Positions 9,262 to 17,515 of a stretch of DNA of 64,000 nucleotides are shown one piece after another. Below the pieces are notes generated by a model. The model was given only the letters and a program-made list of their open reading frames with translations. It ran no database searches and had not been told where the DNA came from. The DNA comes from Neisseria perflava (GTDB lineage Bacteria > Pseudomonadota > Gammaproteobacteria > Burkholderiales > Neisseriaceae): NCBI RefSeq assembly GCF_019334725.1, contig NZ_CP079818.1, positions 496,001 to 560,000 of the forward strand, read 5' to 3'. The translations under genes and the position numbers were made by a program. Each line of letters starts with the position of its first letter. The stretch's first letter is position 1.

Positions 9262-9979
9262 GGGGCTGTACTAGTAGATTAGCCCTAAATTTCACACCAT
9301 TTTTGCAGGATTTTTAGCTGCCGGGACGGTGTGCCGAAGTTAAATCGAAATTCGCATTCTTTCAAGAACAGCGGGAAAGATTTGCGATCGATTCCGTTGT
9401 ATTTGCGCAAGACGCGTTTTGCCTGATTCCAAAAATTTTCAATGCCGTTAATGTGGTTCTGACGGTCGGCAAATTCCTTGGAATGGTTGATGCGGTAATG
9501 GATGAAACCGCTCACGTCCAACTTGTCGTAGCTGCTCAGGCTATCCGTGTAAACAATGCTGTCCGGCATGATTTTCTTTTTAATGACAGGGAGTAACGTT
9601 TCAGACTTGGCATTATCCACCACAACGGTAGAGACCCGTCCGTTGCGTTTCAGAATGCCGAAGACAACCACTTTTCCTGCCGCACCGCGACCACGTCTGC
9701 CTTTACGCCGTCCGCCGAAATAGCTTTCGTCCAACTCGACAGGGCCCTCAAAAACCTCATCGGCAACCAAGGCCAGATAATGGCGGATAACCATACGAAT
9801 TTTGCAGTAGAACAGAATAGCGGAGTTGGGCTGAATGCCCAAAATATCGGCAGCGGAACGGGCGGTAACTTCGAGTACAAAAAAACGAAGCAGTTCTTTC
9901 TGTACTTTTTTTCTTTAATTTGCAGTGTGTTATCTTCATATTTCGAGGGTAACATATCTGCTAATCTAGTACAGCCCCT
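9262..9979 (-). mobile_element. IS1016-like insertion sequence (IS1595 family)
   Basis: Terminal inverted repeats GGGGCTGTACTAG (9262-9274) and CTAGTACAGCCCC (9966-9978) bound a 718-bp element. The 8-bp direct repeat TTTTTTAA flanks both ends (9254-9261 and 9980-9987), as expected of this family's target duplication. It carries one transposase gene on the minus strand. It sits about 210 bases upstream of acpP. Confidence 0.88.
9285..9939 (-). pseudogene. IS1016-like transposase, frameshifted
   Basis: Residues 1-11 (MKITHCKLKKK) start at 9939 in one frame; the remainder (VQKELLRFFVLEVTARSAAD onward) is in another. The two meet at a run of seven A on the coding strand (9906-9912); six A would restore one 218-residue frame. 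The body has the DDE-type landmarks ELDESYFGG, YTDSLSSYD and HINGIENFWNQAKR. Either the copy is inactive, or slippage at the A run gives a low level of full protein. Confidence 0.8.
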
Positions 9980-10086
9980 TTTTTTAATAATGTTAATGTT
10001 AATACGTAACAAAACAAATTCCCGCTTGTAGGTTAAAATCAGGCTATGCTAATATGCACAACAACAGGTTTTTACTGAATAATCTG

Positions 10087-10095
10087 TGCTAAAAT
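10087..10095 (+). promoter_or_regulatory. Possible extended -10 element before acpP
   Basis: TGTGCTAAAAT ends at 10095, about 97 bases before the acpP start. No convincing -35 is visible at the usual distance. It lies downstream of the insertion sequence, so transcription of acpP need not have been broken by the insertion. Confidence 0.3.
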
Positions 10096-10191
10096 GCAGG
10101 ATTAGATGGAAAACTCTATCCGAATTCGGTACAATACCGACGAATTATTTCCCTTAAACAACCTGCCGCAAGGCGAAAAGGAACGACTGAC

Positions 10192-10428
10192 ATGTCAAAC
10201 ATCGAACAACAAGTTAAAAAAATTGTTGCTGAACAACTGGGCGTAAACGAAGCCGAAGTGAAAAACGAATCTTCTTTCCAAGACGATTTGGGTGCTGACT
10301 CTCTGGACACCGTAGAACTGGTGATGGCTTTGGAAGAAGCTTTCGGCTGCGAAATCCCTGACGAAGACGCTGAAAAAATCACTACCGTACAATTGGCTAT
10401 CGACTACATCAACGCCCACCAAGGCTAA
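10192..10428 (+). CDS. acpP: Acyl carrier protein
   Basis: 78 residues, highly acidic, with Ser37 in GADSLDTVEL as the 4'-phosphopantetheine attachment site. It carries growing acyl chains in fatty acid synthesis and supplies FabF, encoded next. AAGGAA stands at good distance before the ATG. The following 160 bases hold no other gene. Confidence 0.97.
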   Translation: MSNIEQQVKKIVAEQLGVNEAEVKNESSFQDDLGADSLDTVELVMALEEAFGCEIPDEDAEKITTVQLAIDYINAHQG

Positions 10429-10589
10429 TCGGTCGCACCAAACATCCAGCCTCTGCTGCGCCATCGCAATAGAGGCTTTTACCTTATTATTAAACCCCTG
10501 AAATTTCAGACGGCATGAGTTTTGCCCGTTTCACGAAGAAAAAGAGCAAGGCTGCCGCGAAAATCCCGACAACCAACAGCGAGATTATC

Positions 10590-11837
10590 ATGAGTCAGAG
10601 AAGAGTAGTCATCACAGGTCTTGGCCAAGTATCACCGGTCGGCAACGACGTCGCCACCGCATGGAGCAATCTGCTCGCAGGCAAAAGCGGCATCGGACGG
10701 ATTACCCGCTTTGACGCATCCGACATCAACAGCCAAATCGCCGGCGAAGTGCGCGATTTCGACATCGGCCAATACATCAGCGCGAAAGAAGCGCGCCGTA
10801 TGGACGTGTTTATCCACTACGGTATCGCCGCCGCCCTGCAAGCCATCAACGATTCAGGCTTGGATGATTTGGAAACCCTCGACAAAGACCGCGTCGGTGT
10901 CAACATTGGCTCCGGTATCGGCGGCCTGCCGAGCATCGAAGCGACCGGCAAAGCCGTTATCGAAGGCGGCGCGCGCAAAATCAATCCTTTCTTTATCCCA
11001 GGCTCGCTGATTAACCTGATTTCCGGCCACGTAACCATTCTCAAAGGCTACCGCGGCCCGAGCTACGGCATGGTTTCCGCCTGTACAACCGGTGCACACT
11101 CCATCGGCGACTCTGCACGACTGATTAAATACGGCGACGCAGACGTGATGATTGCCGGTGGCGCAGAAGGTGCGATCAGCACTTTGGGCGTTGGCGGTTT
11201 TGCCGCCATGAAGGCACTTTCCACTCGCAACGACGACCCTGCTACCGCTTCCCGTCCGTGGGACAAAGGCCGTGATGGTTTCGTTATCGGCGAAGGCGCT
11301 GGCGTGCTGGTGTTGGAAGAATTGGAACACGCGAAAAAACGCGGCGCGAAAATTTACGCTGAAATCGTCGGCTTCGGCATGAGCTCCGATGCCTACCACA
11401 TTACCGCGCCTAACGAAGAAGGCCCTGCATTGGCTGTTACCCGCGCGCTGAAAGATGCCGGCCTGAATCCTGAAGACGTTGATTACGTCAACGCACACGG
11501 TACATCGACTCCTTTGGGCGATGCCAATGAAACCAAAGCCATCAAACGCGCTTTGGGCGATCATGCGCGCAAAGTCATCGTTAACTCCACCAAATCCATG
11601 ACCGGCCACTTGCTTGGCGCGGCTGGCGGCGTGGAAGCGTTGTACAGTGTATTGGCAGTACACGAGCAAAAATCTCCGCCGACCATCAATATCTTTGAAC
11701 AAGACGTTGAAGCCGGTTGCGATTTGGACTACTGTGCCAACGAAGCGCGTGACGCGAAAATCGACGTTGCCATCTCCAATTCCTTTGGCTTTGGCGGTAC
11801 CAACGGCACATTGGTATTTAAACGCTTCAAAGACTGA
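10590..11837 (+). CDS. fabF: 3-oxoacyl-ACP synthase II
   Basis: 415 residues from the ATG at 10590. An in-frame ATG at 10515 would add 25 unconserved residues, and the family starts at MSQRRVVITGLG. The condensing-enzyme triad is Cys165 (SACTTGAHS), His303 (NAHGTSTP) and His340 (TGHLLGAAG). It extends acyl-ACP with malonyl-ACP. It follows acpP in the same direction, the common acpP-fabF order. Confidence 0.96.
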   Translation: MSQRRVVITGLGQVSPVGNDVATAWSNLLAGKSGIGRITRFDASDINSQIAGEVRDFDIGQYISAKEARRMDVFIHYGIAAALQAINDSGLDDLETLDKDRVGVNIGSGIGGLPSIEATGKAVIEGGARKINPFFIPGSLINLISGHVTILKGYRGPSYGMVSACTTGAHSIGDSARLIKYGDADVMIAGGAEGAISTLGVGGFAAMKALSTRNDDPATASRPWDKGRDGFVIGEGAGVLVLEELEHAKKRGAKIYAEIVGFGMSSDAYHITAPNEEGPALAVTRALKDAGLNPEDVDYVNAHGTSTPLGDANETKAIKRALGDHARKVIVNSTKSMTGHLLGAAGGVEALYSVLAVHEQKSPPTINIFEQDVEAGCDLDYCANEARDAKIDVAISNSFGFGGTNGTLVFKRFKD

Positions 11838-11860
11838 TAGAAGGTTTTAAGTAGATTGAA

Positions 11861-11898
11861 AAGGCCATCTGAAACTAGGTTTCAGACGGCCTTTTTTA
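11861..11898 (+). terminator. Terminator after fabF
   Basis: AAGGCCATCTGAAAC pairs with GTTTCAGACGGCCTT and is followed by T6. The left arm is a DUS with one mismatch (GCCATCTGAA), leaving a G-U type pair in RNA. Confidence 0.75.
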
Positions 11899-12018
11899 TT
11901 TTAAAATACAAATATTCTTGATAATCTGTATCATTTATATAAAAATATCGACTCCTATCAATATCGCCCGGATTTTATCGGGTAATCAACCCAATTACAT
12001 TTTTATCAGGAGTCTGCA

Positions 12019-12711
12019 ATGAAAACCATCCGTATTCTGGCATTGGCCGCCGCACTGACCGCTATACCTACATTTGCATCTGATTTCGGCCATGAACAGG
12101 CATTGACCATAGACGGCAAGCCTGCCCATTTGGCAGAAACTTCAGCCCGTATTTTGGCAAACGAAACCCTGACTGCGCCGCAACTGGTCGAAGACATTAC
12201 CGATGGATTCGGTTCGAAAAAAATTCCAGGTTATAAATTGATGATTATGGGCCGCACTTATTCGGTGGCGGCAGAAACCAAACCGCCGAAAGAGGGCCAA
12301 ACTCAGTGGCGGGACAATACGTTCATTCATCGCGGCGTAAAACTGTTTGTCGGTATTCCGGTCAAAAACGGCAAGATGGATTTGGTGTCTGCCAAATTGA
12401 TTAATATCGGCGTGGTTGACGATAACGGTGGTGCCGCGCCTCATGATGAGGGTGAAAAAATCCGTCCGGTCGGCAAACAGCTGATGTCTCCCGATACCAA
12501 AGTGGAAAATGCGAAACTCAATATTGCCAAACTGACGTTGCCAAATATGAAATTAGGCGAAACCAGTGGCGGTGGTGTGAAATTGGAAGCATCGGCAACA
12601 TTGGACGGTAAGCCGATACAGACCAAAATCGACAGCACTTTCTCCCGCTTCTATTCCGCTAAACCAGCCGCTACACGGCCGTTTATGGCAGATGCACGGT
12701 TTGTGAAATAA
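12019..12711 (+). CDS. Secreted protein of unknown function
   Basis: 230 residues with a clear signal peptide (MKTIRILALAAALTAIPTFA, cleavage expected before SDFGHEQ). The mature part alternates short beta-like segments, has no cysteine and no membrane segment, and is likely periplasmic. I do not recognise a family. AGGAG lies 6 bases before the start. Upstream, GATAATCTGTATCATT (about 11920) has the look of a degenerate Fur site, but this is weak. The gene is flanked by DUS terminators on both sides, so it is transcribed alone. Confidence 0.7.
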   Translation: MKTIRILALAAALTAIPTFASDFGHEQALTIDGKPAHLAETSARILANETLTAPQLVEDITDGFGSKKIPGYKLMIMGRTYSVAAETKPPKEGQTQWRDNTFIHRGVKLFVGIPVKNGKMDLVSAKLINIGVVDDNGGAAPHDEGEKIRPVGKQLMSPDTKVENAKLNIAKLTLPNMKLGETSGGGVKLEASATLDGKPIQTKIDSTFSRFYSAKPAATRPFMADARFVK

Positions 12712-12715
12712 TCGT

Positions 12716-12752
12716 AAAGGCCGTCTGAAACCCAGTTTCAGACGGCCTTTTA
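12716..12752. terminator. Inverted DUS pair terminator
   Basis: AAAGGCCGTCTGAAAC pairs with GTTTCAGACGGCCTTT with a 3-base loop, between the secreted protein gene and the convergent rhodanese gene. Confidence 0.75.
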
Positions 12753-12766
12753 TTTATCAAACCGAT

Positions 12767-13096
12767 TCAATACCGCATCATTTTGCTGTCCACCTGCATT
12801 GCCCAAGCATCAATACCGCCTTGCAGGTTGTAAAGGTTTTCAAATCCGGCATCTTCTAGATACATTGCCGTGTGCAGGCTGCGGATGCCGTGGTGGCAGT
12901 AAACGACGATGGGTAAATCGTCGTCGGGCAGCTCGTTTTGGCGCAGGGGGATGAGGTTCATCGGGATGTGAATGGCAGCGGGCAGGGTGCAGATGGCGCG
13001 TTCTTCATCGGTGCGGACATCGAGCAGATGAAATGCGCGGCCTTCGTCCTGCCATTGTTTCAATTCGGTGGGCGAGAGTTGGATAATGTCGGTCAT
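12767..13096 (-). CDS. Single-domain rhodanese-like protein
   Basis: 109 residues forming one rhodanese domain (GlpE/PspE size). Cys67 in VVYCHHGIRS is the expected persulfide-carrying residue, and LLDVRTDEE is the family's N-terminal motif. Such proteins move sulfane sulfur between acceptors. No signal peptide. Its start follows the Pcm-like gene by about 50 bases on the same strand with a DUS hairpin between, so co-transcription is uncertain. Confidence 0.88.
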   Translation of the reverse strand: MTDIIQLSPTELKQWQDEGRAFHLLDVRTDEERAICTLPAAIHIPMNLIPLRQNELPDDDLPIVVYCHHGIRSLHTAMYLEDAGFENLYNLQGGIDAWAMQVDSKMMRY

Positions 13097-13117
13097 AGGG
13101 TCGGGTATAAAAGTATG

Positions 13118-13143
13118 AGGCCGTCTGAATTTTCAGACGGCCT
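13118..13143. terminator. Inverted DUS pair terminator
   Basis: AGGCCGTCTGAA and TTCAGACGGCCT are separated by two bases, between the Pcm-like gene and the rhodanese gene. Confidence 0.6.
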
Positions 13144-13148
13144 GTTGT

Positions 13149-13805
13149 TTAAAAATCGAAATCGCCGAACGGATTGGCCGATTTGTCTTCCAAGTGTGCC
13201 ACGACGGTGTCGAACAACACCTTTTCGGAAAATTCATTGCCGTTGCGCGTCAGCAAAAGCGCGCATTGCACCGGTTTGCGACCGACAATGACCACCATAC
13301 GGCCGCCGTCTTTCAGTTGCTCTTTCAGAATTTCAGGTACGCTGTCTACTGCGCCGCCCACATAAATCGCATCGAAAGGCGCGCCTTTCGATGCTTCGGT
13401 CAGGCCGTTGTTTTGCACATAATCGACGTTGGTAAAGCCCAATTCGTCCAAAACTTTTTTGGCGCGTTGCTGCTGCTCGGCGTCGATGTCGTCGGTCACG
13501 ACTTTGCCGGCTAGTTTGGACAGCAGGGCGGTTGCATAGCCTGAGCCTGTACCGATTTCTAAGACAGTTTCGTCTTTTTTCAGTTTCAAACCTTGAGCTA
13601 GGCGGGCAACGACTTTGGGTTCCAACATTTTATGGCCGTTGGCCAGCGGCAGCTCCATATCCGCATAGGCCAAACCTTGAAAAGCCTCGCCGACAAAATG
13701 TTCGCGCCCGATCTCCTCCAAAGCATCCAAAATGTCGAAGTCCAAGACATCCCACGGACGAATCTGCTGTTCAACCATATTGAAACGCGCTTTTTCAAAG
13801 TCCAT
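13149..13805 (-). CDS. Protein-L-isoaspartate O-methyltransferase family
   Basis: 218 residues. The start at 13805 is chosen because GGAG lies at the right distance; an in-frame ATG 42 bases upstream lacks this. The S-adenosylmethionine site is VLEIGTGSGYATALLSKLAG. QQIRPWDVLD near residue 15 and HKMLEPKVVARL before the SAM motif place it in the Pcm family, which repairs isoaspartyl residues. Neisserial members are divergent from E. coli Pcm, so the exact substrate is not certain. Confidence 0.82.
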   Translation of the reverse strand: MDFEKARFNMVEQQIRPWDVLDFDILDALEEIGREHFVGEAFQGLAYADMELPLANGHKMLEPKVVARLAQGLKLKKDETVLEIGTGSGYATALLSKLAGKVVTDDIDAEQQQRAKKVLDELGFTNVDYVQNNGLTEASKGAPFDAIYVGGAVDSVPEILKEQLKDGGRMVVIVGRKPVQCALLLTRNGNEFSEKVLFDTVVAHLEDKSANPFGDFDF

Positions 13806-13987
13806 ATTTGTGCTCCGTTCAATTCTTAATTTTATCGAAGCATACATTATAAATCCTTGTCGGAGAGTGTGCCATCTTTCAGACGGCCTCGAGGCTTGTT
13901 AATAATTGCCAAGCGCACATATATCCACTAAACTTTCACATTACACGACGCTACAACAAGCAACAACCAACACACGGAGCAATAAAG

Positions 13988-14761
13988 ATGTATCACCAAA
14001 TCGGAATGTGGGACCAAAAATGGGTTATCGGCAACTGGAAAATGAACGGCCGACTCCAAAACAACAATGCGCTTATGCACCGCTTCCGTGTCATGCCAAC
14101 CGCAGAACGCGTGTTAATCGGCCTGGCCGCTCCAACCGTTTATCTGTTGCAACTGCACAACGCCATGCAGATTGTTTTGAACAACCGCATCTTAACCTGT
14201 GCGCAAGACGTGAGCCGTTTCCCGAATAACGGCGCATACACTGGCGAAGTGTCCGCCGAAATGCTTGCCGACATCGGTACAGACATCGTTCTCATCGGCC
14301 ACTCCGAGCGCAGCCTTTATTTCGGCGAGAAAAACGAAATCCAACGCCGCAAAATGGAAAACGTCCTCAACGTCGGCCTGATTCCATTGTTGTGCGTCGG
14401 CGAAAGCTTGGAAGAACGCGAAGCCGGTAAAGAACACGAAGTCATTGCCCACCAGCTTTCCATCCTGCAAGGTTTGAACACCAAAAACATCGCCGTTGCC
14501 TACGAGCCGGTTTGGGCGATCGGTACAGGCAAAGTCGCCACCGTCGAACAAATCGCCGATATGCACGCATTTATCTACAAAGAAATCTTGTCTTTGTGCG
14601 GAAGCGATGTTAAAATCCGCGTTCTTTACGGCGGAAGTGTGAAAGCGGATAACGCAGCCGACATCTTCGCAGTACCTCATGTAGACGGCGCATTGGTTGG
14701 TGGCGCGTCATTATCATATGACTCCTTTACCGCCATCATCAACGCAGCACAAGCCTCGTAG
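13988..14761 (+). CDS. tpiA: Triosephosphate isomerase
   Basis: 257 residues forming a TIM barrel that interconverts dihydroxyacetone phosphate and glyceraldehyde 3-phosphate. Lys18 (GNWKMNG), His105 (IGHSERS) and Glu173 (AYEPVWAIGTG) are the catalytic set, and LYGGSVKADN is the phosphate-binding loop. GGAG precedes the first ATG. secG follows after 7 bases and is probably co-transcribed. Confidence 0.97.
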   Translation: MYHQIGMWDQKWVIGNWKMNGRLQNNNALMHRFRVMPTAERVLIGLAAPTVYLLQLHNAMQIVLNNRILTCAQDVSRFPNNGAYTGEVSAEMLADIGTDIVLIGHSERSLYFGEKNEIQRRKMENVLNVGLIPLLCVGESLEEREAGKEHEVIAHQLSILQGLNTKNIAVAYEPVWAIGTGKVATVEQIADMHAFIYKEILSLCGSDVKIRVLYGGSVKADNAADIFAVPHVDGALVGGASLSYDSFTAIINAAQAS

Positions 14762-14768
14762 AAAACAT

Positions 14769-15128
14769 ATGGAAGCCTTTAAAACCCTTATCTGGATCAT
14801 TAATATTATTTCCGCTTTAGCCGTAATCGTGTTAGTATTGCTGCAACACGGTAAAGGCGCGGATGCCGGCGCAACGTTCGGTTCCGGCAGCGGTAGCGCG
14901 CAAGGCGTATTCGGTTCTGCCGGTAATGCCAACTTCCTCAGCCGCTCGACTGCCATTGCCGCAACATTTTTCTTTGCGACCTGTATGGCGATGGTGTATA
15001 TTCACACCCACTCCAGTAAGCACGGTTTAGACTTCAGCGATGTGAAGCAGACCCAGCAAGCTCCTAAGCCTGCAACGCCTGCACAAAACAATACAACTCC
15101 TGTTGCACCAAATCCTCAGCAGCAGTAA
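14769..15128 (+). CDS. secG: Protein translocase subunit SecG
   Basis: 119 residues from the ATG at 14769; the longer in-frame start would lie inside tpiA. Two membrane segments (residues about 4-22 and 53-73) enclose the conserved LLQHGKGADAGATFGSGS loop. The Pro/Gln/Asn-rich tail is cytoplasmic or disordered. SecG is the accessory subunit of the SecYEG channel. The tpiA-secG-tRNA-Leu order is common in Proteobacteria. Confidence 0.95.
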   Translation: MEAFKTLIWIINIISALAVIVLVLLQHGKGADAGATFGSGSGSAQGVFGSAGNANFLSRSTAIAATFFFATCMAMVYIHTHSSKHGLDFSDVKQTQQAPKPATPAQNNTTPVAPNPQQQ

Positions 15129-15143
15129 GACAATTTGATTTAT

Positions 15144-15229
15144 GCCGACATGGTGGAATTGGTAGACACGCTATCTTGAGGGGGTAGTGGCCGTAGGCTG
15201 TGCGAGTTCAAATCTCGCTGTCGGCACCA
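15144..15229 (+). tRNA. tRNA-Leu (anticodon GAG)
   Basis: The 86-base cloverleaf has acceptor GCCGACA paired with TGTCGGC, a long variable arm typical of tRNA-Leu, the T loop GTTCAAATC, an encoded CCA end and the anticodon GAG in CTTGAGG. It follows secG by 15 bases. Confidence 0.96.
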
Positions 15230-15242
15230 CATTAGAAAATCT

Positions 15243-15268
15243 AACCGCTTTTTAGCGGTTATTTTTTC
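15243..15268 (+). terminator. Terminator after tRNA-Leu
   Basis: AACCGCT and AGCGGTT form a hairpin with a T4 loop, followed by ATTTTTTC. It ends the tpiA-secG-tRNA unit. Confidence 0.85.
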
Positions 15269-15319
15269 GTCTTGAGAATCTGCCTTTTATTTATCTTTAG
15301 GCCGAGACAGGGAAATACA

Positions 15320-15877
15320 ATGAAGCGTTTGGTTGTCGGCATCAGCGGTGCCAGCGGTTTTCAGTATGGCGTGAAGGCTTTGCAGCTTTTGCGTGCGCAT
15401 CAGGTAGAAACGCATTTGGTGGTTTCACAAGGGGCGGAAATGACCCGTACTTTGGAAACGGATTACACCAAAGAAGACGTTTATGCTTTGGCAGATGTCG
15501 TGCATTCCATCCGTAATGTCGGGGCAAGCATTGCCAGCGGTTCGTTTTTGACGGACGGAATGTTGATTGCGCCGTGTTCAATGAAAACTTTGGCTTCGGT
15601 TGCTCACGGGTTTGCCGATAATTTGCTCAGCCGTGCGGCGGATGTAACGTTGAAAGAGCGGCGCAGGCTGGTGTTGATGGTGCGTGAAGCGCCGTTAAAC
15701 TTGGCGCACATTGAAAATATGCGCCGCGTGACAGAGATGGGCGGTATCGTGTTTCCTCCCGTTCCGGCTTTATATCAGAAGCCTGAATCCATCGAAGATA
15801 TGATTACACACAGCGTCTCTCATGCTTTGGACTTGTTCGGCATCATTCAAAACGATGTGCCGCGCTGGCAGGGCTGA
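15320..15877 (+). CDS. ubiX: Flavin prenyltransferase UbiX
   Basis: 185 residues from MKRLVVGISGASG; the longer in-frame ORF adds an unconserved leader. The GISGASG FMN-binding loop and the later APCSMKTLASVAHG and RAADVTLKERRRLVLMVREAP segments are hallmarks. UbiX makes prenylated FMN for the UbiD decarboxylase in ubiquinone synthesis. No ubiD in this window. Confidence 0.93.
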   Translation: MKRLVVGISGASGFQYGVKALQLLRAHQVETHLVVSQGAEMTRTLETDYTKEDVYALADVVHSIRNVGASIASGSFLTDGMLIAPCSMKTLASVAHGFADNLLSRAADVTLKERRRLVLMVREAPLNLAHIENMRRVTEMGGIVFPPVPALYQKPESIEDMITHSVSHALDLFGIIQNDVPRWQG

Positions 15878-15930
15878 TGTTTCAGACGGCCTGAGCATAA
15901 TTTCGTCTACTGCGAAGGAAGATAAAAACC

Positions 15931-16365
15931 ATGCAAACGATTCCTGTCAATATAGTGAAGTTTTTGAGCAATCATCATGTCGTCAGTATTGCTGCTGCGG
16001 AAGAGGGCGAAGTTTGGGCAGCTTGCTGTTTTTATGTGTTTGATGAGGTGAATGCCCGATTGATTGTGCTGACATCTTTGAAAACGAAGCATGGCGGAAT
16101 GATGAGTCGTTCTGCCAAAGTAGCCGGTACCATTGCCGGACAACCTGACAGCATCGCAAAAATCAGCGGCATTCAGTTTGCGGCGACTGCCGCTTTGATT
16201 GAGGATGAAGCGGATTTGAAAGCGGCGCAGTCTTTGTATTACAAAGCGCATCCTGCTGCTCGAGTGATGAAAAGCGATGTTTGGGCATTGAATTTGGACA
16301 GTTTGAAATTCACTGACAATAAATTGGTATTCGCACAAAAAACGTACTGGAATCGCGAGGATTAA
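15931..16365 (+). CDS. YhbP-like protein (PNPOx-fold, UPF0306 type)
   Basis: 144 residues. The N-terminal FLSNHHVVSIAAAEEGEVWA and the LTSLKTKHGGMM segment resemble small split-barrel proteins of the pyridoxamine-phosphate-oxidase superfamily such as YhbP. No catalytic residues are established for the group, so a flavin- or heme-binding role is possible but unproven. AAGGAAG precedes the start. It ends before a DUS terminator convergent with ppk2. Confidence 0.7.
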   Translation: MQTIPVNIVKFLSNHHVVSIAAAEEGEVWAACCFYVFDEVNARLIVLTSLKTKHGGMMSRSAKVAGTIAGQPDSIAKISGIQFAATAALIEDEADLKAAQSLYYKAHPAARVMKSDVWALNLDSLKFTDNKLVFAQKTYWNRED

Positions 16366-16367
16366 GA

Positions 16368-16404
16368 AAAGGCCGTCTGAAAGATGAAATTTCAGACGGC
16401 CTTT
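16368..16404. terminator. Inverted DUS pair terminator
   Basis: AAAGGCCGTCTGAAA and TTTCAGACGGCCTTT enclose a 7-base loop, between the YhbP-like gene and the convergent ppk2. Confidence 0.75.
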
Positions 16405-16418
16405 GGTAATGTTACAAA

Positions 16419-17348
16419 TTAATCGTGTCCGAGATCGACAGTTTTGTCTTTGTAACGTGTATCGGGAACCAAAACGATTTTCTCGTCCACTTTGCCGATG
16501 GCTTTCACGTCTTTGCCCGGATAGTCCAGCTGATGCAGGAAGTAGCGGATACAGTTCAAACGTGCACGTTTTTTGTCATCGGAACGGATGATGACCCAAG
16601 GCGCGTCGCCGGTGTGGGTGTGGAAGAACATGGCGTTTTTGGCTTCGGTGTAGTCGTCCCAGCGGTCGAGCGACTGGATATCCACAGGGGACAGTTTCCA
16701 GTGTTTCAGGGGGTCGTCGCGGCGGGAGATGAAGCGGCGGAGTTGTTCTTCACGAGATACGGAGAACCAGAATTTGAACAGATGGATGCCGCTGGCAACC
16801 AGCATACGTTCCAATTCAGGGGTTTGACGCATGAAGAGCAGGTATTCGTTAGGTTCGCAGAAGCCCATTACGCGTTCTACGCCGGCACGGTTGTACCATG
16901 AGCGGTCGAAGAATACCATTTCGCCTGCGGTCGGCAGGTTTTGGATGTAGCGTTGGAAATACCATTGGCCGCGTTCGGTAGTGGTTGGTTTTTCCAAAGC
17001 AACCACGCGCGCGCCACGTGGATTCAGGTGTTCCATGAAGCGTTTGATGGTACCGCCTTTACCGGCTGCGTCGCGGCCTTCAAACAGGCTGACGATACGC
17101 TGACCGGAATCTTTAACCCAGCTTTGTACTTTCAACAATTCGATTTGCAGCTTCTGTTTTTCTTTTTCGTAAACAGAGCGGCGCATACGTTGTTTGTACG
17201 GGTAGTTGGCAGGAAGCGGTGCGCTGCTGGAATCTTCGTCAGTGCCGCGTCCTTCGTGTTCCAAAACAGCCTTTTCGAATACTTGCAGCTGGTCTTGTTT
17301 CTCGCCCAGTTCAACATTCTCGAACGGTTCTAATTGGTGGTCTGCCAT
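16419..17348 (-). CDS. ppk2: Polyphosphate kinase 2
   Basis: 309 residues of the P-loop PPK2 family, which uses polyphosphate to phosphorylate nucleotides. Walker A is GRDAAGKGG (91-99) and the Walker B region FFDRSWYNRAGVERV carries Asp148. The lid-type RRFISRRDDPLKHWKLS is conserved. The family prefers GDP or ADP as acceptor depending on class; sequence alone does not decide. AAGGAGA gives a strong ribosome site. It diverges from pabBC. Confidence 0.94.
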   Translation of the reverse strand: MADHQLEPFENVELGEKQDQLQVFEKAVLEHEGRGTDEDSSSAPLPANYPYKQRMRRSVYEKEKQKLQIELLKVQSWVKDSGQRIVSLFEGRDAAGKGGTIKRFMEHLNPRGARVVALEKPTTTERGQWYFQRYIQNLPTAGEMVFFDRSWYNRAGVERVMGFCEPNEYLLFMRQTPELERMLVASGIHLFKFWFSVSREEQLRRFISRRDDPLKHWKLSPVDIQSLDRWDDYTEAKNAMFFHTHTGDAPWVIIRSDDKKRARLNCIRYFLHQLDYPGKDVKAIGKVDEKIVLVPDTRYKDKTVDLGHD

Positions 17349-17463
17349 AAAGTCTCCTTATCGATTAAGTTTTAAATGATATGGTTTGGTATGACTTGAT
17401 TTTACCTCTTTATGCTGTGTTAGCCTACATAAAATTACACATAAGCGATTTTTTTCGGCTTGT

Positions 17464-17493
17464 TTGATAATTTTTGTAAAAACAGCGTATAAT
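17464..17493 (+). promoter_or_regulatory. Promoter of pabBC
   Basis: TTGATA (17464-17469) and TATAAT (17488-17493) are spaced by 18 bases. The implied leader is only about 16 bases, and no Shine-Dalgarno is seen. A second TATAAT at 17505-17510 lies even closer to the ATG. Confidence 0.6.
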
Positions 17494-17515
17494 CAGCCTA
17501 TTTGTATAATACATC

